A stretch of DNA of 64,000 nt from JAFGVL01 sp963663245 (GTDB lineage Bacteria > Bacteroidota > Bacteroidia > Bacteroidales > Paludibacteraceae). The translations under genes and the position numbers were made by a program. The first letter of the stretch is position 1; each line of letters begins with the position of its first letter. Below, one piece after another: positions 24,780-33,984 of this stretch. Below the pieces are notes generated by a model. The model saw nothing but the letters and a program-made list of their open reading frames with translations, made no database searches and was not told where the DNA came from. Where the stretch lies: positions 62,001 through 126,000 of the forward strand of contig OY760143.1 in assembly GCA_963663245.1 (NCBI GenBank). Reading direction: 5' to 3'.

Positions 24780-27700
24780 ATGGAAATTAAAGACTTGAAA
24801 CCGAGAAAAGCACTAAACAAGGCATATTTAAAAGTAAAGCCGAACCGTTCTGACATTGAAAGTTTCAAGACAAACCTATCCAAATTAATCGACCAAATTA
24901 ACGATACCGAATCGGAAGAGTTTCATAAAAACCTTGTTTCCGACTTTCTAAAAGACACCTACTACAAACAAAATCATTTTATAAATACCAAAGGTCGAAA
25001 CGACCTTGTTATTCACAACGGCGACAAAGCAAATTCAACTGTAGGTGTAATCATCGAAGCCAAAAAACCAACCAACAAAGCCGAGATGGTTTCCAAAGAA
25101 AAAATTAACACAAAAGCTTTTCAAGAATTGGTGTTATATTACTTACGCGAACGCATCTCACAAAAAAACATTGAGGTAAAACATCTGATTGCCACCAATA
25201 TTTACGAATGGTTTATATTTGATGTAAGCCTTTTTGACAGACTGTTTGCTCAAAACAAAACCTTTGTTAAACAATTTGAGGACTTTGAAAATGGAAGACT
25301 TGCCGACACCAAAACCGATTTCTTTTACAAACAAATTGCAGAACCATTTATAGCTGAAATAAAGCCAAACATTGAGTTTACTTATTTCGACATTCGTGAT
25401 TATGAAAAGCCTCTACGAAACACCGACAAAAAAGATGACAATAAACTCATTGCTTTATTCAAGCTCCTTTCTCCTGAGCATCTTTTAAAAATTCCGTTTG
25501 CGAACGACAGTAACAATTTAGATAAAAAATTTTACACAGAACTCCTTCATATTATCGGACTAAACGAAACCAAAGAAGGCAGCAAAAAACTGATTGAACG
25601 CAACAAAGAAGGCTCACGAAATAGTGGTTCGTTACTCGAAAATGCAATTACTCAATTAGACTCATTAGATAAAATATCTAGACTAAACAACCCCAATCAT
25701 TTTGGAACAAATCAACAAGAGCGACTTTTCAATGTAGGACTAGAATTGTGCATTACTTGGGTAAACCGAATTCTATTTTTAAAACTACTGGAAGCTCAAC
25801 TCATCACTTATCACAAAGGCAACAAATCGTATGTGTTTTTGAGTTCGGAGAGAATCAAAGATTACGATGATCTAAATAGTTTATTTTTTGAGGTATTGGC
25901 TCAAAAATACGAAAAACGAAATGAAGATGTAAAAGAGGCTTTTAATAAAATCCCTTACTTAAACAGTTCACTTTTTGAACCTACAGAAATTGAACAAGTC
26001 TGCATTTTTATTAGCAACCTCCGCGATGAAAAAACAATCCCTATTCATCCGCAAACAGTACTTAAAAACGAACAAGGGAAAAAGCGTACAGGCAACATCT
26101 CTACTTTAGAATACTTGTTTGAGTTTTTAAATGCCTACGACTTTAGCAGCGAAGGTTCTGAAGAAATTCAGGAAGACAATAAAACCCTGATTAATGCTTC
26201 TGTACTCGGACTTATTTTTGAAAAAATAAACGGCTACAAAGACGGCTCATTTTTTACGCCCGGCTTTATTACCATGTACATGTGTAGAGAAACTATACGC
26301 AAAGCAGTGCTGCAAAAGTTTAACGATGCAAAAGGATGGAATTGTACCGATTTAGAAAGCCTCTACGATAAAATTGAAGATCGCAACGAAGCCAATCAAA
26401 TTATTAACGATATAAAAATATGCGACCCTGCCGTTGGTTCGGGGCACTTCTTAGTTTCGGCACTCAACGAAATGATTGCCGTTAAAAATGATTTAAAAAT
26501 ACTGCAAGACCGTGACGGTAAACGCCTAAAGGAATACAATTTTGAGGTAGTTAACGACGAACTGATTGTTACCGACGAAGATGGAGAATTATTTGAATAC
26601 AACCCAACTAACCGCGAAAGCCAACGCATACAAGAAACACTCTTCCACGAAAAGCAAACCATTATAGAAAACTGTTTGTTTGGTGTGGATATTAACCCCA
26701 ACTCAGTAAAAATTTGTCGCCTTCGTTTGTGGATAGAGCTCTTAAAGAATGCCTACTATAAAAATGAAACCGAGCTAGAGACGCTCCCTAATATTGACAT
26801 CAATATAAAATGTGGCAATTCATTGGTAAGCCGTTTTGCAATGGATGCCGATTTAAAACAAGCGCTCAAAAAAAGCAAGTGGAATATTGATACTTACCGC
26901 ATTGCGGTTGACTCCTATCGCAATGCCAAAAGCAAAGACGAAAAACACGAAATGGAACGCCTGATTAACGATATAAAATCAGACTTCCGCAGCGAAATTG
27001 CTTTAAACGACCCCAAAATAAAAAAGCTAAGCAAAGCACAGGGCGAACTGTTTCAACTCTCTAACCAAGGTCAACTGTTTGAACTCGGCAAAAAAGAAAA
27101 AGCCGACTGGAACAAAAAAGTAAAGAAACTTACCGCCGATATTAGCAAACTAGAAACCGAAATAGAAGAAATAAAAAGCAACAAGATTTATGAGAATGCT
27201 TTTGAATGGCGTTTTGAATTTCCAGAAGTGCTGAACGATGAGGGCGATTTTGTGGGCTTTGATGTGGTGATTGGGAATCCGCCGTATATCAATTTTGCTA
27301 ACTTACACGAAACAGAAAGAGAATTTTACAACAAGTTTGAACTATACAAAAACAAAACTGATCTATATGCCTTCTTTGTTGGGTTAGGTTCAAAGATTAA
27401 AAATAATCAAGGGTTTATTTGTTTTATTATTCCTCATACATGGGTATCAACAACAAGTTTTTTTCCGCTAAGAAAACTTCTCCTAAAACAAATAAATTTA
27501 ATATCAATTGTAGAATTTGATTTTGGCGTATTTAAAGATGCTTATGTTAAAACTGTCATAATTCAAACGAACAATAAACCAAAAGATAAGATACAATTAC
27601 TTGATGAAAATTTTGCTTTAAAAGTTGAAATTCCAAAAGACACAATTTTTAAAGATGATGAATTAAAAATCAACTTGACTTGGAATCCAATAAAATATAA

Positions 27701-28355
27701 TATCTACACAAAAATCAAAGATGATGCTAGAAAACTTGGAGATATTATTCATTTCTCAAGGGGCATAAAAACTAGCAATGACAAGAGGTTTTTATTTAAT
27801 GAGAACAAAGGAGAAGACTTTTATAAAGTCATAAGAGGACGGAATATTAAGTCATATAGAATAGACTATGACGATGAGTATATTTGGTATCGTCCTGATT
27901 TGATGAAAGAGAAAGCTGGATGTTTACCTCATACAAAACAATTATTTCTAACCTCAGAAAAAATAATCACTCAAAGAGTAAATAGTAGCGGTCAACTTTT
28001 AGCAACTTACGATAATGAACAGTTTTTCTGTTTAGATACAACTAATATTTCATCAGAAATTATCGACAAAAACTGTGACCTGAAATTTATTGTTGGGGTT
28101 ATTAACTCAAAGTTGATTAATTGGTGGTTTAACGACGAATTTAAAAATCCTACAATTAGCGGATATGAATTACATCAAATTCCTATCAGACAAAACAATC
28201 AAATAGAGAAGGAAATATCAAAACTTGTAATGGAAATTATTGAAAATAATAAAGCTAGTAAAAACATTGAATATTTAATTGCCCAAATTGATAATCTAGT
28301 TTATAGACTTTACGACCTTACTGAAGAGGAGATAAAAATAATCGAAACTAACTAG
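24780..28355 (+). CDS. C18: type IIG restriction-modification enzyme (Eco57I-like)
   Basis: 1191 aa. Around residues 75-95 a PD-(D/E)xK nuclease signature is visible (VGVIIEAKKP, after DLVIHNGDK). The methyltransferase core has motif I DPAVGSGHFLVSAL near residue 549 and the adenine-N6 motif NPPY at about 833. The last 350 residues are a TaqI/Eco57I-type target-recognition domain. One protein should thus cut and methylate. From just after NPPY onward the DNA becomes clearly more AT-rich, as if the recognition half was exchanged. The next gene starts 3 bp after its stop. Confidence 0.88.
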   Translation: MEIKDLKPRKALNKAYLKVKPNRSDIESFKTNLSKLIDQINDTESEEFHKNLVSDFLKDTYYKQNHFINTKGRNDLVIHNGDKANSTVGVIIEAKKPTNKAEMVSKEKINTKAFQELVLYYLRERISQKNIEVKHLIATNIYEWFIFDVSLFDRLFAQNKTFVKQFEDFENGRLADTKTDFFYKQIAEPFIAEIKPNIEFTYFDIRDYEKPLRNTDKKDDNKLIALFKLLSPEHLLKIPFANDSNNLDKKFYTELLHIIGLNETKEGSKKLIERNKEGSRNSGSLLENAITQLDSLDKISRLNNPNHFGTNQQERLFNVGLELCITWVNRILFLKLLEAQLITYHKGNKSYVFLSSERIKDYDDLNSLFFEVLAQKYEKRNEDVKEAFNKIPYLNSSLFEPTEIEQVCIFISNLRDEKTIPIHPQTVLKNEQGKKRTGNISTLEYLFEFLNAYDFSSEGSEEIQEDNKTLINASVLGLIFEKINGYKDGSFFTPGFITMYMCRETIRKAVLQKFNDAKGWNCTDLESLYDKIEDRNEANQIINDIKICDPAVGSGHFLVSALNEMIAVKNDLKILQDRDGKRLKEYNFEVVNDELIVTDEDGELFEYNPTNRESQRIQETLFHEKQTIIENCLFGVDINPNSVKICRLRLWIELLKNAYYKNETELETLPNIDINIKCGNSLVSRFAMDADLKQALKKSKWNIDTYRIAVDSYRNAKSKDEKHEMERLINDIKSDFRSEIALNDPKIKKLSKAQGELFQLSNQGQLFELGKKEKADWNKKVKKLTADISKLETEIEEIKSNKIYENAFEWRFEFPEVLNDEGDFVGFDVVIGNPPYINFANLHETEREFYNKFELYKNKTDLYAFFVGLGSKIKNNQGFICFIIPHTWVSTTSFFPLRKLLLKQINLISIVEFDFGVFKDAYVKTVIIQTNNKPKDKIQLLDENFALKVEIPKDTIFKDDELKINLTWNPIKYNIYTKIKDDARKLGDIIHFSRGIKTSNDKRFLFNENKGEDFYKVIRGRNIKSYRIDYDDEYIWYRPDLMKEKAGCLPHTKQLFLTSEKIITQRVNSSGQLLATYDNEQFFCLDTTNISSEIIDKNCDLKFIVGVINSKLINWWFNDEFKNPTISGYELHQIPIRQNNQIEKEISKLVMEIIENNKASKNIEYLIAQIDNLVYRLYDLTEEEIKIIETN

Positions 28356-28357
28356 TT

Positions 28358-29161
28358 ATGGCAAGTAAAACTCTAACATTTAGTGGTATAGTATGTTATA
28401 TTGATGATTTCAGAATCAATCAAGATAATTTTAAAAGCTTAGTTGCAGAAGGAAGCTATGACGAAGTTAGTGGAAATAATGTCCATATATTTCAACTTGA
28501 ATACGAAAAGAATTTCTTGAAAATAAATTTCTCCGATGGTTCTGCAATGCCAAGAAATCCAAATGTCTATAATACAATCAAACAAAAATTAGAGCCAAAC
28601 CCAAGAGACCAAGACCAAATTGAACCTAAAGAATATTTTGCTATTGTAGATTTATCAAACGGCTATTTGTGGTTAAGCAATACAAAAAAGAAAACTTTAT
28701 TGATTAATTTTTTTCAAAATGAATTTTTAAAGAACAAAAAGTTAAACTTAAAAGATGTATATGATGAAGATAAATTTATCAAAAGTCTAAAAACATTAGA
28801 TCAAATTAAAATTAGTGCTGCTCCAAGTTTATTTAGTTCAACAAATACAATATCAAAAGCTCTTGTTGATGAAATGTACGGTGCGTATGAAGCAACCTTA
28901 GATTTAAAATACAAAGACAAATTTATCGGCGATGATTTATTTGAAAAAGTAAAAAGTATTTTTAAGAATCGAGATGGATTTAATAAAATTATGATTTCCG
29001 GTAGAGATGAAAGAAATCTAGGCATGTTTTTCAATAACAATTTTTTTACTCGAAAAATTGACATTGAAGCTATTGTTGATGAAAATGAGATGTTTAGTCC
29101 TAGTGATGTCTTTAACAGGGTAATTTCAAAAATAGAAGAAGAAATCAATGCAAACAGTTAA
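28358..29161 (+). CDS. C18: hypothetical protein, partner of the 4-TM protein
   Basis: 267 aa, no signal peptide or membrane helix. It has a beta-rich N-terminal half (TLTFSGIVCYIDDFRINQ; FAIVDLSNGYLWLSNTKKK) and a helical C-terminal half ending in EEEINANS. I do not recognise the family. It follows the type IIG gene by 3 bp and overlaps the next gene by 14 bp, so it is tightly coupled to a small membrane protein. A soluble sensor plus membrane effector pair is a layout seen in several anti-phage systems, but that role is inference. Confidence 0.65.
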   Translation: MASKTLTFSGIVCYIDDFRINQDNFKSLVAEGSYDEVSGNNVHIFQLEYEKNFLKINFSDGSAMPRNPNVYNTIKQKLEPNPRDQDQIEPKEYFAIVDLSNGYLWLSNTKKKTLLINFFQNEFLKNKKLNLKDVYDEDKFIKSLKTLDQIKISAAPSLFSSTNTISKALVDEMYGAYEATLDLKYKDKFIGDDLFEKVKSIFKNRDGFNKIMISGRDERNLGMFFNNNFFTRKIDIEAIVDENEMFSPSDVFNRVISKIEEEINANS

Positions 29162-29621
29162 GAAAATATTAGAAGTTGGACTTATAATTGGACTTATATT
29201 TTTATTTGCGACATATCTGAATTTTGATAATTCGTCAACATTTGAATATATACTTACTTTCCTTTCTGTCACGATTGGATTTACAATTACTGCTTTATCA
29301 ATAATTGCAAATTCTAAATTCTCAAAAGACTTATACAAAAAAGAAGCCCCTGACGATAATTCAAAAACATTACTTCATCAACTTGTTGGTAAGTTTGAAA
29401 AGTCAGTTATTACTTTTGTCCTAATAATCATTCTGATACTTATTTTCTCATTCACAAAACCTGTTGAAATATTTTGCTTTGATTTTTGGAACACTCAAAT
29501 TAGCTTTAAATCTTTATTAAGCAGTATCATCTGGCTATTAACATTCTTATCAATTTATTATTTTATTGATTTATTAAAATTATTCTCGAAGTTTGTCATC
29601 CAAAGTGCAAAACGAGAATAA
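29148..29621 (+). CDS. C18: four-helix membrane protein
   Basis: 157 aa with four predicted membrane helices: VGLIIGLIFLFATYL, ILTFLSVTIGFTITALSII, VITFVLIIILILIFSF and LSSIIWLLTFLSIYYFI. A charged loop lies between helices 2 and 3. It overlaps the preceding gene by 14 bp. No family recognised; possible membrane effector of a two-gene module. Confidence 0.65.
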   Translation: MQTVKKILEVGLIIGLIFLFATYLNFDNSSTFEYILTFLSVTIGFTITALSIIANSKFSKDLYKKEAPDDNSKTLLHQLVGKFEKSVITFVLIIILILIFSFTKPVEIFCFDFWNTQISFKSLLSSIIWLLTFLSIYYFIDLLKLFSKFVIQSAKRE

Positions 29622-29643
29622 GAAACAATAAATTTATTATCTC

Positions 29644-29682
29644 ATGGCACAACAAGAACTAAACAAGATATTAGCACAATAA
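29644..29682 (+). pseudogene. Mini-ORF, possible gene-start remnant
   Basis: ATG GCA CAA ... TAA encodes MAQQELNKILAQ, which resembles the first residues of some HsdM-type methyltransferases and then stops. It may be a leftover of a replaced gene at a recombination junction, or chance. Confidence 0.25.
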
Positions 29683-29693
29683 ATCACCCCCCC

Positions 29694-30698
29694 ATGAAAG
29701 ACCTAACCAACTCGAACATACAGCGTCAAAACATTCTCAATAACAAATATGCCATACAGCGCATACAAGAATATGTGGGTTTGGAAGGAATGCTATTTGA
29801 AGGAGAATATCGTTTTACCAAAGAAATGGTTACCGAATTTTTCAACATAGACATTTCTACTTTAAACAGATATTTAGCGAACCACGAAACCGAACTTAAA
29901 CACAATGGATATATTTTAAGTAAGGGTAAACAGCTGAAAGAGTTTAAGTTACAATTTGGTCATCTCATTAATAAGACGACCAAAACCACCGCCTTAGGTT
30001 TGTTTAACTTCAAGTCGGTGTTAAACTTAGCTATGTTATTGAAAGAGAGCGATAACGCCCAACTTTTGCGTAGCAAAATGTTGGATATAGTCATCGATAC
30101 CATCAATCAAAAAACAGGTGGTGGAACTAAATTTATTAACCGTCGTGATGCTAACTATTTACCTTCAGCCATACAAGAAAGCAAATACCGTAAAGATTTC
30201 ACATCTGCTTTAAATAAATATGTAAACATGGGTAATTATAAATACTCACTTTACACCGATAAAATTTATCAATGTGTTTTTCGTGAAAATGCAAAAGAAT
30301 ACAAGCAAATACTAAAACTAACAGAGAATGACAATGCTCGAGACACCATGTATGCAGAAGTACTAAACAGCATCGCCTCATTTGAAACTGGAATAGCTTA
30401 TGAGTTAGAGAAAAAAAGCACCGCTCTTAACCGAATGCTTGAGCCTCATGAAGTTGATGAAATAATAAAAGACTTTGTTGAACACCCACAACAACATCCA
30501 TACATTGAAGATGCACGTATAAAAATGGCTTCAAGAGATTTGCATTTTAGGGATGCTTTGCACCAGAAATTAGAAGAATATATTCAATCCGTATCTCCTG
30601 CCGATTTCGAACGCTTCCTTGGTGAACAAAGCGTCGATTTCGACAAACAGCTGGAAGAAGCAAAAGAAGTTATGCAACGCTTAAAAGGTGACGAATAA
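29694..30698 (+). CDS. C18: DNA-binding protein, likely partner of Doc
   Basis: 334 aa. The N-terminal part contains a winged-helix-like segment (FTKEMVTEFFNIDISTLNRYLANHETELKHNGYILSKG) functionally similar to the RhuM segment of the protein at 7762. The C-terminal part is helical and ends in a coiled coil (DKQLEEAKEVMQRLKGDE). Its last base overlaps the Doc gene (TAATG), so the two are translationally coupled. I infer that it is the regulator or antitoxin of the pair. Confidence 0.65.
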   Translation: MKDLTNSNIQRQNILNNKYAIQRIQEYVGLEGMLFEGEYRFTKEMVTEFFNIDISTLNRYLANHETELKHNGYILSKGKQLKEFKLQFGHLINKTTKTTALGLFNFKSVLNLAMLLKESDNAQLLRSKMLDIVIDTINQKTGGGTKFINRRDANYLPSAIQESKYRKDFTSALNKYVNMGNYKYSLYTDKIYQCVFRENAKEYKQILKLTENDNARDTMYAEVLNSIASFETGIAYELEKKSTALNRMLEPHEVDEIIKDFVEHPQQHPYIEDARIKMASRDLHFRDALHQKLEEYIQSVSPADFERFLGEQSVDFDKQLEEAKEVMQRLKGDE

Positions 30699-31165
30699 TG
30701 GCGGTAATTTATTTTAGAAATATTGATGAGATAATTGCCATTCATCAAAAAACCATAAAAGCCAGTGGTGGCGGTGCCGATGGTATAATTACATTAGACT
30801 CATTACAATGTGCCATTGAACAGATTCAGAACGATTTATATTATCCGGAGTTTGAAGATAAACTCACACACCTGTTTTGGACGGCAAACAAAAGCCATAG
30901 TTTCCAAGACGGAAACAAAAGAATTGCTATTACAGTTTGTTCAATGTTTTTATTTATGAATGGTTACATGAAAGTTGTTCAAGACTTCATGTTTAAAATG
31001 GAAACTATAAGCTACCATGTAGCAGCAGGTAATATTAACAAAGAATTGCTTCATGAGATTCTCACCTCTATTTTATATGAAGAGGATTATAATGAAGAAC
31101 TAAAACTGAAAATAGTTGAAGCCATCTCAAACGGAGTGGCAGTTGATATGGATGAAAGTGAATAA
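30698..31165 (+). CDS. C18: death-on-curing (Doc/Fic) toxin
   Basis: 155 aa, usual Doc length. The Doc motif H67-S-F-Q-D-G-N-K-R is intact, preceded by the typical GGGADGIITLDSLQCAIEQ opening. Doc proteins phosphorylate EF-Tu or modify other proteins and halt growth. Partner is the DNA-binding protein upstream, overlapping by one base. Confidence 0.85.
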   Translation: MAVIYFRNIDEIIAIHQKTIKASGGGADGIITLDSLQCAIEQIQNDLYYPEFEDKLTHLFWTANKSHSFQDGNKRIAITVCSMFLFMNGYMKVVQDFMFKMETISYHVAAGNINKELLHEILTSILYEEDYNEELKLKIVEAISNGVAVDMDESE

Positions 31166-31260
31166 AGTGGGAACCTCTTGTGAAAAAAGTGGGTAGTAAA
31201 AAGCCCATTACAAAGGGGAAAAAAAAGGAAAAAAAAGAGGGTAGTTATATGTCACAGCCA

Positions 31261-31319
31261 CACCCATTGCCAAGCCCCGCAAAATCCACCCGCAAACCAA
31301 AGCTTGGCAAAAAGTGTGT
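31261..31319 (+). repeat. Hairpin repeat H4 near the right end of giant cassette C18
   Basis: Perfect arms TTGCCAAGC (31267-31275) and GCTTGGCAA (31302-31310) around a Cys-Pro-rich-looking C/A loop. Same orientation as H3. The 31166-31260 stretch before it is purine-rich and holds no gene. Confidence 0.65.
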
Positions 31320-31366
31320 CTGTCGCAGTGTGTAGTTGATATAGATAGTGTTTTTAAACGTCCAGC

Positions 31367-31499
31367 TGGTAACAAAGGGTATGTAAAATTGGGGCAGATA
31401 GTTATTGTTCGTATATTCTTTGTTGCTAAAACTGAAAAGTAATTAAAATAATAATTGTATTATTGAGCCCCAACTATTACATACCCTCAACCGTTAGGC
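31367..31499 (+). other. attC18 (class M)
   Basis: R'' TGGTAAC 31367-31373, R' GTTAGGC 31493-31499, extended L boxes GGGTATGTAA/TTACATACCC. GCTGGTAAC pairs with GTTACCAGC opening C18, 6.8 kb upstream. Confidence 0.88.
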
Positions 31500-31559
31500 A
31501 ATATTTTAGAAGGCCGTCCTTGTGTCAATAAACAAATTACAAAAATTATAAATTTAGGT

Positions 31560-31567
31560 TATCTTTG
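31560..31567 (+). promoter_or_regulatory. -7 box upstream of the C19 methyltransferase
   Basis: TATCTTTG matches TAnnTTTG, 17 bp before the ATG at 31585. At the right distance upstream only TTAC is seen. Confidence 0.45.
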
Positions 31568-31584
31568 TAAAAAAGAAAATAATA

Positions 31585-32973
31585 TTGAATATGTTAACAA
31601 AAGAGCACATAAAAGAATTAAAACTGCATGGAAATGGTGCTTTAACTTCATTAGTTGAAAAACACAAAAATAATAGTGGGGATTTGATTTTTATTTTAGA
31701 GAACTTAGGATACTTGCCTACTTCCTTTGACTCTAACTGGTTGATTAGTTTACTAGAAAATAAAAACGAGCAAGTTCGTTTTTGGACAGTCAAAAATATT
31801 GGCAAATTAAACAGTGACGAATACTTAAATAAACTCAAAGAAATAGCTATAAAGGATATTAGTACAACAGTAAAAAGGGAGGCAGTTTCTTCAATTGGAA
31901 GAATGAGGAATGAAAAGGCAAAAACTATCTTAATAGAAATGTTATCTAACAATGACCCAAAAATTGTAAGTCAAGCAATTAGAGGCTTACTAGTTTTTAA
32001 AGGTAAAAATGATGTTGATGAGCCACTAAAAGAACTTGTGAACCATGAAAATGAAATGGTTAGAACTGTAATATACAAAGAATATTTTGCAAAAGAGAAA
32101 AGAAAGGAAAATACACTACCTCATGCAGAATCATATTCATACCTCAAAAACACAATAGTAAATGGCGATGTTAGAGATATTTTGAAAATTATACCAGATG
32201 AAAGTTTTCATTTAACCTTCACTTCACCACCTTATTATAATGCGCGGGATTATTCTATATATCCAAGTTACGAGGCGTATTTAAGATTTCTTGAAGAAGT
32301 ATTTCAAGAAACATATCGTACAACAAAAGAAGGTCGTTTTCTTATTGTCAACACTTCCCCTGTAATTGTTCCTAGAATAAGCCGTTCACACTCAAGTAAA
32401 AGATATCCAATTCCATTTGACATTCATCATTTTTTAATGCAAATGGGGTGGGAATTTATTGACGATATAGTTTGGATGAAACCCGAATATAGTGTAAAAA
32501 ATAGAATTGGAGGTTTCCAACAGCACAGAAAACCCCTTGCTTATAAACCAAATTCTGTTACCGAATATTTAATGGTTTATCGGAAACAGACAGATAAACT
32601 AATTGATTGGAATATAAGACAATATGATAACAAAGTCGTTGAAGAAAGCAAAGTAATTGATGGTTTTGAATCAACAAATATTTGGCAAATCTGCCCAAAA
32701 TCAGACAAAATACACTCTGCAATTTTTCCTGTAGAATTGTGTAAAAGAGTAGTAGAATATTATTCATTTAAAGGTGATCTTGTATTCGATCCTTTTGGTG
32801 GAAGTGGAACTTTAGGAAGAACTGCAAAAAGTTTAGGTCGTAAATTCTTCTTGGCAGAAAAAGAACCTAAATATTTTGAATATATGCAATCTTTTCAATC
32901 AAAAGATACTACAAATAAAGATGGTAGTACAAAATTTCTCGATTTAGAACAATTTAAAAACACAATCAAATGA
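31585..32973 (+). CDS. C19: DNA methyltransferase with N-terminal HEAT repeats
   Basis: 462 aa. The first 170 residues are HEAT-like repeats (VRFWTVKNIGKLNSDEYLNKLKEIA, VKREAVSSIGRM, IVSQAIRGLLVF). Then comes a beta-type methyltransferase with catalytic TSPPY(YNARDY) before the SAM motif DPFGGSGTLGRTA, the order of N4-cytosine and beta-class N6-adenine enzymes. It protects the site cut by the nuclease encoded immediately downstream, with which it overlaps by 4 bp. Confidence 0.87.
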   Translation: MNMLTKEHIKELKLHGNGALTSLVEKHKNNSGDLIFILENLGYLPTSFDSNWLISLLENKNEQVRFWTVKNIGKLNSDEYLNKLKEIAIKDISTTVKREAVSSIGRMRNEKAKTILIEMLSNNDPKIVSQAIRGLLVFKGKNDVDEPLKELVNHENEMVRTVIYKEYFAKEKRKENTLPHAESYSYLKNTIVNGDVRDILKIIPDESFHLTFTSPPYYNARDYSIYPSYEAYLRFLEEVFQETYRTTKEGRFLIVNTSPVIVPRISRSHSSKRYPIPFDIHHFLMQMGWEFIDDIVWMKPEYSVKNRIGGFQQHRKPLAYKPNSVTEYLMVYRKQTDKLIDWNIRQYDNKVVEESKVIDGFESTNIWQICPKSDKIHSAIFPVELCKRVVEYYSFKGDLVFDPFGGSGTLGRTAKSLGRKFFLAEKEPKYFEYMQSFQSKDTTNKDGSTKFLDLEQFKNTIK

Positions 32974-33881
32974 CACTTACTGACCAAATTGTAAAGAATA
33001 TAATAACTCGAGTTGTAAAATCTTTAGATTATCGAATAGAAATTGTAAATCTAATAAATGCTGAGTTTCTTCAATTCTCAATTGACTTCTTCAAAAAAAT
33101 AGTTACTGCAAAACTGAATTCAGAAGATATTACAATTGACTGGTATAAAAATTACTTTATTTCTGAAAACCTTCCAAGTGATGATATCGCTATTAATGCT
33201 GGTTTAAATAAAAAAACTATAAGCAACATGTATGGTTCCGCAACCCGAGCTATAGTTATTGAAGCATCAAATGAACATTTTGATTCTCTTTATAGCAGTA
33301 TCCAATCACTTGTTGAACTTGAGAAAGAGATAGAATTAACTTTAACAATAAAACTTAAAGGTGTAAGCGTAGACTTAAATGTTAGTGAAAGTCTAATTGT
33401 AATAAACACTTTGGCTGTTAAACGAGCGCAACTTCGTGGCGGCTTATGGAGTACAGCTGGAAAAAGTGCTGAGAAATATTTAATGCTTACACTATGTCAA
33501 TTATATAAAGTACCTGAAGAAAATTATGATGCGTCCCACTTTGTTAAAGATAAAGGAAAAAAGGTTGATAGAGAGATTGATTTTTACTTATTAAATGGTG
33601 AGCACAAATCACTTTGTGAAGTCAAATTAATGGGTAAGGGAAATCCAGAAAGTGCCGATGCAATTATAGCTAGAGACAGTAATGTTTTTGTAGCGGACAC
33701 ATTATCTCAACAAAATAAGAATCAGTGCGATGCATTAGGTATAAATTGGATTGCTTTGAGGGATGAAAATGGATATAAAAGATTTAAAATTGCATTAGAG
33801 AAACTTGGTATTCCTCATAGTGATTATAACGGTAATCTCGACATCGATTTGCCATTAATATTTGAGAAGTTATTTAAATAA
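32970..33881 (+). CDS. C19: type II restriction endonuclease, CfrBI-like
   Basis: 303 aa. The C-terminal half holds a PD-(D/E)xK core: DREIDFYLLNGEHKSLCEVKLMGKGNPESAD. This and the SATRAIVIEASNEHFDSLY region match what I recall of CfrBI-family endonucleases. The start overlaps the methyltransferase stop (ATGA). With the methyltransferase it makes a complete two-gene type II system in one cassette. Confidence 0.75.
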   Translation: MTLTDQIVKNIITRVVKSLDYRIEIVNLINAEFLQFSIDFFKKIVTAKLNSEDITIDWYKNYFISENLPSDDIAINAGLNKKTISNMYGSATRAIVIEASNEHFDSLYSSIQSLVELEKEIELTLTIKLKGVSVDLNVSESLIVINTLAVKRAQLRGGLWSTAGKSAEKYLMLTLCQLYKVPEENYDASHFVKDKGKKVDREIDFYLLNGEHKSLCEVKLMGKGNPESADAIIARDSNVFVADTLSQQNKNQCDALGINWIALRDENGYKRFKIALEKLGIPHSDYNGNLDIDLPLIFEKLFK

Positions 33882-33889
33882 AAAACATT

Positions 33890-33984
33890 GCCTAACAAAG
33901 GCTATCGCAAATGGGGCAAGTAAGTTTATGTGGGGCGCATTCCGTAAGGTTTCGCCCCACATTGCCATAGCCCAACCGTTGTGT
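33890..33984 (+). other. attC19 (class S, divergent body)
   Basis: R'' GCCTAAC 33890-33896, R' GTTGTGT 33978-33984, L boxes GGCTAT/ATAGCC. TTGCCTAAC pairs with GTTAGGCAA opening C19. The body is a GTGGGGCG/CGCCCCAC hairpin not seen in other sites. Confidence 0.87.
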
